Assembly: GCA_947561585.1 (NCBI GenBank)
Contig: CANNZV010000514.1
Coordinates: forward strand, 186,001 to 250,000
Direction of reading: 5' to 3'
Source of the DNA: Caprella mutica
Taxonomy: Eukaryota; Arthropoda; Malacostraca; Amphipoda; Caprellidae
DNA: 64,000 nt
The notes under the pieces are model-generated. The model was not told the origin of the DNA. It saw only the letters and a list, made by a program, of their open reading frames with translations, and ran no database searches. Both the position numbers and the translations under genes were made by a program. Of the stretch, positions 47,701 through 59,700 are shown piece after piece (positions within the stretch are counted from its first letter, which is position 1; the number at the start of each line of letters is the position of its first letter).

Positions 47701-50700
47701 TCTGACAACTGCAACTTGCACAATAAAATGAAAATGGATATTACGATTGATATTAATTAGTACATAAAAATTAAATACAAAGGTAATAGTGAAAATGCTT
47801 AATTATTATATTGTAATAAGAATAGATTTCGATAAGAACAGTAATTTCAAATAGATAACTGCAGAGTAAACCATTTTCAAGCCAATTTTTATACCTATAA
47901 GGTAAATTCGATTGAAATCTAGAGCAATTTTAATTGACACAGAACAATCTAAACAGCGCAAGTTAAACAACAGAAAGAATTTCACCAATTAGAATAGTAA
48001 ATACTACAGTTTAGAACATTTGTGGTATTTAAATGAGACCAACTTTATCAAGTGAGCACGGTAATTGGAACACGCAATGTAATAGATTCTGAATCAGAAG
48101 ATTGTAACGATTCGAATAGTTAAAGATAATTACAAGGGTGTAGGGTAAGTGAATCATCGCCATATCCTTTGCCAGACGTTATTATTATTTAATGTGTTTC
48201 CATGACTAAAGTTTAGTCACTTTTGATAGCAGTGGAGCAGACAGAGGAAATTCAGCAGGTTAGTATAAGTAGTTCGAAATTGCCAAGACAAATTGTAGAG
48301 ATTAAGAAGGAAGGAGGGATTTGGGGCTGATTAGAAGAGTGATTTCATTGCGACACAGTATTTCGGTGAGAATAGCTTGCCACACTCACAAAATTGTGAT
48401 TAATTGCTTTTAAATGAGTTCAGAAGGCTAAGAGTTTGATGAAGATTCCACTAAATAATCTCTCATCTTGACATTTACAAAGAGTTATGTAGAAATAATG
48501 ACTTGTTTTGGTGCAATTTTTTGAAGGTAAATCGACAGATGAGCAGACGATCTGTTTACTCAACCGCATCGTCTAACGGAACACAAACTAAGAACATTAC
48601 CTACAGTTGAAGATTGTAATTTAGATAGCACTGATAAAAAGCAGAGGTTTTAGGTAAAGAATTGCATCTAGCGGTTATCGATACTTGTATCCGGGTTCAC
48701 GGCATTATCGAGGAACAGCGGACAGTATCACGCAGTTCGTAAATGTATTGAGGCACATCGGTATACAATAAGTTTACGGCCATAAGTTTGAACATGAAAC
48801 TACCTGCTAAGAATACTGAGAAGATTGACTAGGATGTCATACACGAGATACGATCCTCACGAACTAACTAGATATAATGTAGCACTAAATATATTAATGT
48901 TGCAAACATCTAAATCTTGATGTCAATATATAAATACAATAATATTTTTAGTAATTGAAAAACAAATCTCAGACAAACGCTTTTAGGATTAGATAGACTA
49001 ATGAATCATAATTCACTATGCACATTAATTCTTAAATAGTTCATTGCTCTCATAAGAATAAAAGAATAACGCTCTTGTTTTTACTCCTCGACAGTTAGAC
49101 ACTAAAGATGTGAAGAGAGTGCCGTATGCTAAATATACATACGGCAAAAACAGAATAAAACACCAAAGTAAACATAAGTCTATTGTAATAGAGTGTTCTA
49201 TTTTGATTAAATTTATATACATCTACCTCCATAATAAATTTAGTTAGTTCAATTGAAAGAAGAAAGAAAATTATTTAAAATATGTTCAAACACCATCCCA
49301 TAAAGTGAGTACAAGACAGTGCAAACAGTTTTCCTGACGATGTGTACATATCGAGTCAAAACACTTATCGGTCACTGGTTAGATAATAGGTCATCATTAC
49401 TAGTTACCTGTCATTTCTGGTCATCATTGCTTTGATTATACTTTTCCAACGGTTATTTCTGGTTGCCATCGCTATGGTTATCTTTCTTACGGTCATCATT
49501 TCACTGGTTATCATTGATTTGCGATTATATCCGGTTGACAACCAGACATTTTCAAAACTTCGAATTCAAATGAAGGAAAGTTGAAGTTGAATACTCCACT
49601 CTTCGAAAAGTTAAACATTAAACAGAGTAAATAGATTAGAAAAGAGTTAGCGATACATCAGTTTTTTCAACAAAATGATTGAAATAAATTAGAAATTAGA
49701 ATAATCTCGTCATTTTTAAGATTTTCAATAAACCCAGTTTTACAAATCCCATCAATATTTCATGTAAATTTAAACAATGGAAAACCAAATTACAACAGTT
49801 CAGGGTACCAAAACCGCTATACCCAAAGTAGTTTCGGAATATTAAAACAAAATAACAAATTAATTACATAATGAATAGAAAACACTTTTATCCATATTTC
49901 TAGGTGTGTACCCTGATAAAAAGTTATGGTGGGGCCATAGGAGATTAAAGGGGGAGTCCAAAATTAATCGGTTGCAGCCCCTCACTGAAATTGTAAAAAT
50001 AAATATATGAACAAAAAATTGTAATTTCATAAAGAAAGTACAATGGCTTCTAACAATAATTATATAAACATAATAATGGCAAATTAGAAAACTAATTGAT
50101 TCGATAAAGTGAATGGTACGAATTTACACACACACGACAACCAGGAAATTAAATCAGATCACGAAATGGAAAATATTAACAGATATTAAAGGGGAAAATG
50201 AAGTGAATTCATTTGAAAAAGATTAAATCGTGTTATCTATAATTTGGTATAGAAATTTAACATATAATAATTACATACACCAAGCAACAAAAAATCATAA
50301 TATGGTAAATAAAGACAAACTTTAACAAGGAAATGTACGGACTATAATTCGATTAATTTGGTGGTAATAAATTTTCATATTTTGAAAATGATTTCTAAGT
50401 TTTTTTTGGAAAAATTTACATATAACTATATTGTGGAGAAAAATATACAAAATTTGAAAATATGATTATATGTTCATGTAATTTGATACTATTTAACAAT
50501 GAATATCATTTTCATTAGTTTTTCTTCAAGTGTTTTTTTATTTTACAAGTTAGGAAATTTTATATTTAATACAACTGTTTTCTTTCAATAGAAACTATAT
50601 TATTGTAAAGCATTACCATTTGTTCTATTCCTCAAATAGAGACACAATTAATTACTAATATTGTAGAATATCTTGCAACTGATTAGCATTCAAGAGTAGC

Positions 50701-53700
50701 TAATTAGTTATAATTCATACGGAAATATACGAAGAAAATGCATCAAATCGCAGTAATCCTTGAATAGTTATTATCAATTTGATGTAATTATGCAATAATT
50801 ACAGATTAATTGCACCCAAAAGTTAGTGTAAGAGCTAAATCTGGGGTAAAAGGGAAGAATTTACCAGTTAAACATTTCTGGTATGCATTAATTGTGATCA
50901 GAAAATTAAACTTAATGTTAATTTTCGAACAGTTATTTAATAATTATGTCAATTATTTTTCATTATAATCATGGAAACTTCAATATGATATAATAAAAAA
51001 CGCATCAAAATATAACAAAAGAATACATTCATTGTAAAGAGAACGAGAAAGTGAAAACATATGTGATTAGCTTCTTATTTTAACGGTCATATTTAGATGC
51101 ATTACTTAATAATAATCCATTAAAATTTTCTTACCGATATTTAATTCAGATATGGTAATTGTCACTAACCTATGTATCTTTCATATTTTTTTTGCATATT
51201 TGATCACTTACACCTCTTTTCAAAGGCATGTACCACATATGGCCCACTGCGTGATACGCAGTCAATACCCACGTAACTTATAATTACGCGGAAGAAAAAT
51301 AGACGCATTTTAGCGCAAATCGTTAGACGTAACGATCGACATAGCAAATTAAGGAACAAATTGGAACATAGTTACCATAAATGGCAAATAGAAGGAAAAT
51401 ATTAGTTCTAAAATAGCGATATCGTGACGATGTTAATCAGACGTCGATCTGATGGATTGAATAGCTTGAAAATATTAAAACTAGAGTAGCTAATTTACTA
51501 AAGATAAATGCCTTTATCTAAATATATAGCATTTATATGAATAAATATAAAGTACGTATAAATATAAATATGGTTATTTAAATCAAATTCCTAAACATTT
51601 TGAACTATTTCTCCTATTATATAATGATTGCTAACACTATTTTCACTTCATTTAAAACTAATTCCACAAAAATGAAACAAACATACAATAAACAATGAGA
51701 ACTAACTATTGCTATCCGTAATTGTGTAGAATATACATCTACGAGTGAGGAAGTAGAGTGCAATAATACCATCAGACAGCTACCGTAACGGTACAGTGGG
51801 AACGGATCTAAAGCATCAGCTACAGTTCACAAGGAAATCACACTAGATAGCAATACCTGTCTAACACTTCACGGCCAAAAGCTAATGACTGTTGTGGAGA
51901 AAAGGAATAATTACCTTGCTAGTACTTGATGAACTATTATCTTGTAATATCTATTTAAAATCCAAGAAATGGTGGAAAATAAAAACAATAGGGAGGAAAA
52001 TGTGAAAAAATACTTTAAATCATACTAAACCTACCTTATAATAAAGTCCATATATATTAATATTCAACAGATTTTAATATTATGAGATACCTTATAAATA
52101 TTGTCATTGTTTGCATTTTACTTTTTACTTTTGTTTTATTCATTTACAATAAATTCTAATGACAATAATGGTGCATTCATTAATTACAAGAGTGACTCTG
52201 AGTCATACTGCAATACACAGGTGAAACTAACACAGGAAAAGAGAGGGCAATCGTGATTGATTTAGAAGTCTCTAGCAGCTATACTACTTAAAGGGAGAAA
52301 TGTAAATAACTCCTCATAACGCATCTAAGGCGATAGGAGAAGATTAGAATGACATGAAGAATGTTTTCATTAGTGTGATGGTGTGAATAGATCCTTAGCC
52401 TTGACCTTAATGACAGGGCACACAACGTATTAAGGTTCAATGCGCTCCTGAACAATATATAGGAAACTAAATACCACCACAAGGAGTAGCGCTATTCTCA
52501 GCTCTAAAGACAACAAACTAGGGGGTTAGAGGTGAGTGTTAGAAAATACTAAACTGAGGAAAAAAAGACGGTGATTATAAATATCTTCTATCTACGACGA
52601 TAAATAAGACTAGAAAAACTCAATCGTTATTTATTATAAATTGACCAAATACCCGACGATAACATCTGATATTATATTTTACGATAGAATACGGCAATGG
52701 ACGATCTACCAATTATAAAATTCCTTCTGGACATTATATTATAGTCATAACTAGGGGAAAAAAGATTACGTTTTTTGTAAATTTAAAAGTGTTTATATAA
52801 ATTAGTGTTAGGTCTCAACTCACTGGTCTTGACGCAGGCGCCGCATCTTCGCCTTCAACTCCGCCAGTTGAAGACTGAGGTGAGTGGCGGTGTCTCCTCC
52901 ATCGGTGGGACTGGGGGGTGTGTCCCCCGGGGGTGAGGGCTGGGGATGGGGGGAATCACTCTCAGTTAAACCAGTTTTCAGCCATTCCTTGGGGGGGGGG
53001 AAATTTAACACATTAGTTTGAGAGAACCATCGGCTGACCTGATTTAGTTGTAATTAAATAATTTAATGATAAAAAATAATTTATAAATGTAGGCATTAAT
53101 TCATGAGATTATATCTAATTGTTTAGGAATATATTCAGAGGTAATTAGATATATATGTTGTATATTCTTCTTCATAGCTTCAACTTTACTATCAATTCCA
53201 CACACCGTCAAAAAGTGATAAGATTATCAACTTTGACGAAATTAAGAGATTAACCAAGGTTACATTGGCAAAAAATAACATACAGGGATGCACTATTCAT
53301 ATTATAGGGATGCACTATTATATAATAGTGCATTTTATTTTATAATAACAATTCATAGTGTAAGAGCTCCTGGTTACAGAGAGGGCAATAGATTCTCAGT
53401 TAATTGCTTTAACAGGATACACGCTCATTGAGTAGAACTAACATGAGAAAAAGAGATAGAAAGAATTGACAGAATTGCGGTGAGAAGTAATAACAAGAAA
53501 ATAAACCACATAACAAGTCATTCCATGTCTTAACAAGGAATGCACGCTACCCATATGTAGTCAGTGTGAATGTAAACAAAATTCAAAGCTATATATCTAC
53601 AATGTAAATATTTATTGATTTACAAATTGTAAGAGATTATTTGGTAAATGTATTTAGATTCCCCTTAAATCTCCAATATATTTCAAAACATATAGAAAAA

Positions 53701-56700
53701 CCATAGCCTACTCACTGATGTTAAACACATAGAGTTAGCTACATCTCCTAATCAATCCCCTCACCAGGCAATAGTTGTCCCTCTCCCCCGCCAGGCGGTG
53801 GCAGTGCTTCACCAGTAGTCCATAGGCCTCATCCCTCCACTCCACCGGCACTCCCTCCAGTGAGCTCCACTCGGGCACCCACACGGACTGGGGGTTGTGA
53901 GAGATCTGTGGTGGAAAACATCTAAAGTTAGTGGAGCAAAAGAAAATACATACATAACAAAAGAGAAAAGTTGGAAAGACACGTTTTTTCCACCAAAGAT
54001 AAAAATTAAAATACTAATTTGAAAAGCCGTATTATAATCTCAATAATACAATCGAACAGATATGAATAAACATTAATAATAGTATAAAATACAAAAAGCA
54101 GCAACTCGATAGCCCTAAACATGACTATAGTAATCCATGAAATCATTCAATACAATGCAATTATATTGAGTATAGTAATTTACAACATGCACCATAATAT
54201 GCAGTTGAAAACACATCACTACATAGTTAGCTTAGTTTGTCACTGTAAAAAGAGCTAAATAATTCATCAATTCCTGTCCATAACTATTTGTGTAATCAAA
54301 GTCTAAACGATTTCAAGTCATCAATCCTAATTTAGCATGACGGTTGACTGCCCAGAGTTATTGCTTGATAATAGACACCCATGTCTTAAAGGCAAGGAAA
54401 AAACTTAACTAGATGCCATTACTAGATGCGACTTAATGGGAGGGATTATATAACGACCACTGCCCACAGCGACCACTATTGTACGACATACGTGGTATAT
54501 GAAAGGCAACTGAGAGGATTTACAATAAAAAGATATTAACATAAAATGCAATAACATAAATTGACTGCTCCGTAATTGCATGATAGTAATCTACATAGCA
54601 ACATTCCGGTGACTTTATTCACGAGGAGTAATCATCTTTTTAGGTTTTAACGAGTGACTCACGGCTGTAAATGAGTGACTTCCTGTGAGCACACAGACTG
54701 TTACTACCGAATAAAGACGATAATATGACGATTAAACGAGAAGAATGCCATTAGACGCTAAGAGAGATGCCATTTGACGCTAAGAGAGATGCCATTAGAC
54801 GCTAAGAGATATGCCATTAGACGCTAATTAATTAATTTAGTAGGGTTTAACGTCTGCTTCGGAACCAAAGGCCATATCGCTGACGTCAAAAGGAAATTAA
54901 ATACAAGGGACTAGAAGAAGTGGTCAGAGAGGAAAGTGGCTCCATGAACAAAGTCACTTACCACCGTCGGTGACAATGCTCATGGATGCAGAAAAGCTAC
55001 TCCGTGAATGCAGTCACTTACCAAGGAATGTGACGAAACGGGACACAAGCACCGGTGGCTGAACTCACGGATGGAAGAGGAAAATGAAGAGGTGACAGTA
55101 AATGAAGCCTACGAGCCTACCTAACACAAAAATCTAAGACCTCGTAGTTGAAGAGCATAACCCTAGCGCTATCCTCTAAAACTGCAAGTAGCGTTAAAAA
55201 AATGATAAACATGGTGAAAATGAAAAAAGACAACTCATAATCCAAATTACAACAGTTCAGGGCCTAAGGGACGCCCTCCCCTTCTCTTCCATTCACCACA
55301 GACAGTTTCAGGATAGAGCCCCTGGGGGCCCATTAGACGCTAAGAGAGATGCTATTAGACAACATCAGAGATGCCATTAGACGCTAAGGAGATAAACACC
55401 CTATACACTTTTCTTAAATCAATAATCCAAGAGTTCTGAAATTTGGCATAAATGTAGAGCAGGACAAAAGGAATTGTTTTTGCACCTGCTAAAATCTAGG
55501 TACAGCCAATAGAAAACGAGATTTTTAATCAAGAACGAATATTTTAGGCGTAACATCAACGCGTTATATCAGCTTCACATTTTCACTTCGAGATACGAAA
55601 TAGTATTCATTTGGAAGAGTTGCTTCACGATATACCTAACATTGAGATTTATGAAATCGAATGTTTTCAGTTGGAAAATGGAAAATCTATATGAATTATA
55701 TTTTAACTAATTCTATTAGCTATAATTTGTTTTCTAACTCAAATGACTAAACATCTGACAGATATATAGAGCGTCAATAAAGCAAAAACGTAAGTTTTCA
55801 GAAGAGACGAAACATCTCTACTATCAGGTCACCTCGCTCTAGATTCTAGAAGGATGTGTTACTTAGGCCAGTGACACATCCTCTTCGTGTGAAGTCAATG
55901 CGGCACTGATTTCTTATTGGAGCCTAGATTGCAGGGGTGGTTTATTTTCTCCAAAACTACTTCCACACCCCTCTGGAGTGTGGAATGGTGTATGCATTTC
56001 TACCCACCCCTCCACCTATCACACACATGTAGGTGAGTTTTATGCGCATATTTTTTTTGACATTTTTGGCTTTCTAAAGGGTATCGATCTTCATAAGAAA
56101 GCGATTAGACGTGATTATATCCATAGCATCAGTATGTCCATTACTGTTTACTTTTGAAGTTTAATAATTCATAGATAATTACATAGCAAAAAGATGACTA
56201 TACATGACGCGTAGAAGTCACCAATATATCCCACCTATTACATTTTTATATACATATAAATAGCCCCATTTACCATTCCAATTGTGTTGTTTGTATTAAA
56301 AGGAACAAAAGAAAGCTCACAAAGACCTAATAAGAATGTAAATATAAGAGTGGTATCGAAATGTTTTGTATGATAATATATGCCAGAGCAACACATTACA
56401 ATATTGATTAAAATTTTAAATAGTTCAAAAAATTGTTTATCAAGAATTACGAAAATTGTAACCATAGTCGATTGGATTGTTGATGGGCTTGTGCAATAAT
56501 GTTCAAGTTACAGATATATAGAAATAAACTAGCTAATTTATTCAGAGTAGTTAACTACTAAGACATAGAAAGAGAGTAGCTTTTTCACACTCATGAGCTT
56601 AGCATTGTATACCTATAGAAGACTGTCACAAATACTAACGAAATACCGGGGTTTATGGTATATAGCTAATACTTTAAATAAATAATGTCTACCTAATGAA

Positions 56701-59700
56701 AAATAATAGAGCTGAAAATAAACAAATTACAACAATCGAAGGTTAAAAGGATGCTAATTTGTTTACATCTATCGACTGCAGACCCTAATGTGGAATATTA
56801 GAAATAATATCCTCACTTAATAAACGATAATATTGTCTACTGAATTCTCAGATCAAAAAGGGAATCACAAATTACCACCATTAAATGGCAGAATAATATT
56901 GATTATATAAATTCATAAATCAAGTGAATATTCGAAGCTACAAAAAAGTATAAGTTATATTTTATTATTGTGATTAAGTTATTACATTTTCGTTTATTTT
57001 ATTCAATTTTTTTTTTGGCTGATAAGTTATATAATTTTGTATTCCCATATCAATTAAATTTATCGCTTAGAAGCAGCCAAACAACCAGACCCACTAACTG
57101 TCATTTATATCATTCGATGTGGTATATAGTGAGTTCTTTCAACTGAAAAGCAATGCAAAGTAACTGAGAAATGAATACTCCTCTGAATTAAATAAAAGTA
57201 CCATGTTAATAACTAACACTTCATTGCGACTAACTGCACGGAACAAAAGAAAAACAATAATTATATAAGTATTTAAGTACAAAGCACGTTAATAGGCTAA
57301 TTATTATTAACCTAATTAGTAAATTGCAGATAAAATTAGGTAAAATATCGCCTTTATGCAGGGTAAATGTAAATGTTTTCTAAACCTAATTTTGCTGGAA
57401 ATTACGAAAAGCAAAAAGTAATACTCAATAGTCAACACATTTCAATCAAATGATATTGTAAATAGATTTTAAACAGAAAGAACTTAGAAAACAAAAGTAA
57501 AAGAATTTCAGTTTGGAAATGCAGTTCAAGAGTCATTAGAAATATTAATATTCTGTCCATTTATTGTAACAATATTTTTCTTCCTTCCAATTTAGATGAA
57601 ATTCATGAAATTTAAAGGTATACAACATACACAAATAAATTTTGGAACCTGATTATTGTATAGTAATAAAAATATTATTGTACGGTAAGTGAGCTTCCGC
57701 ATTGCCATTAATTAGTAATAAATCAGTTTATTATTTCTGATGTGAATGTAGCAATATAATACCTTTATGCTCAAGGTGTCAAAATCATATTAATGAAATT
57801 TTATCTCCTGATTTAATCTCACAATTTGTAAGAAGAATTAAAAGTTGATATATAACAATTGACGACCAAACACTATTATTTACCGTAATCGACAGCAATA
57901 GACGATCCGTTGATTAGAAATTTCCAACTTGTCATTGGCAGTTGTAGAGAGGAGAACAAGCAGTCTCTTCTCATACAACATAGCTAACAACCATAACAAC
58001 GGTCGGTAAATTACCCTGCGCAAAATCACCTTTATGCGGTGTAAGTTACCTGGTGAAGATTACCTAGAACCTGTGACTGGTACTAACCTAGTTGCTAAAT
58101 AAATTAATCAATAAGAGACTTAACGTCTGCTTCGGAACCAAAGGCCTTATCACTGACGTCAAAAGGAAATTAAATACAAAGGACAGAAGCATCCATAAGC
58201 TTTTCCTGAAAATGAAGAGCTCATGGATGCAGTAAAGCTACTCCGTGAGTGCAGTTCGGAGCCTTCTCCGTTTATTGAAACAGTTTCAGGATAGAGCTCC
58301 TGGGGCAAACACCTAGTTAGCATGAAAGTACCGAACTAAACGATACCATCTGCTGTGTCCGGTAGTGAATGACCGGAAAATAACTAGACTGACACGCCCA
58401 TTCAGCTCTGCGTACGTGAATGAGATGAATGAATGACTTTGCTGTCTAGTGAATGATGAGTGAATTGCTTTGAGAGGAGCACTGTCTGGTTATTTGTTAG
58501 AAGTAGGGCTGTGACAATATGCATTAAAAATCATTGTTCCTAAGAATATCAAAGACGAAATGAAATGGTATCGAATACTCTATACCGCTGGTGTAGAACT
58601 ATTCAACACAGTTTAATTTCTATAACTGTGTAACATTTTCAGGATCTACAATAAATAAATTTTTAAAGCATATTGTCACAGTCCTAGTGATAAGGTACTT
58701 TACACTGTTGCTAAGTACATAGAATTACTGAATAATGTACGAGAATTATTATAAAGTAGTAAGATTTGTTAATTTAACAGCACCCATAAAAATCACAGTC
58801 AGATTGAAACATGATAATGAAAAGGAAAGTAGATAGGCAATAGTTTAAATTAGAACAGTTCTGAAAACGAATGACGTTCAAAATCCCGTACCTATTCAAT
58901 TTACCATAAACATCTTCCAAAAATTCAAGTACTAAACGTACGAATATAACAAGGCACCACGAAAAAATGCTCCGACACTCACCGTTCTCAGAAAGTGGGA
59001 GTCAGCATAGATCATGAACCGATCTGACTTTTTGACATTTCTGATTGTCCTACGTCAACACCAACTTTCCGAGTACTGCGAGTGTCAAGAGTCCCCTAAG
59101 CATCTTTCTCCAACCATAACTTAGGGCTCTCTCCCCAAGGTTGCACCATTTGGACTTTTCTTCCGCCAAGCGAGTCTTTTCCATTAGTCTAATAGAGATA
59201 ATGGGATGAGAAATGGAAAGCTCCTGCAACCTCATGAGCGGATGTTTTCGCTAAACCCACCGGAGAAACTTAAACCGCGGAAAAAATTGCACAAGCCAGT
59301 AGTGGATCGTAATGTATAGCATTAACTGATTCAAATGTTTGATGAATGAATGTGCCATGGATTCAAATCAAAATTGATAATAGCATTAGAACATCGAGAT
59401 GAATAATTGAATAAGAGATTACAATTAAATAAATAAATACGATACATTACAATAAAGGTAAGTTAAGAATTAAGGCATAAGATCACTATAGCAGACTAGT
59501 GAAAATTTTTCACTCCAATTAACTACATACAGAGGCTTGGTACTATAAGCAGGTAAAATTATCTACAAGGCTAATGCACCGATTACCGGATGCTTATTTT
59601 TACTTACAAATTACAGGGGTGAAAATTTAAATTGTCGTTACTATACGTTTGATTGCTACTAGCAAACCATATCAACTGTGTTGATAAAATTGATATCAAG

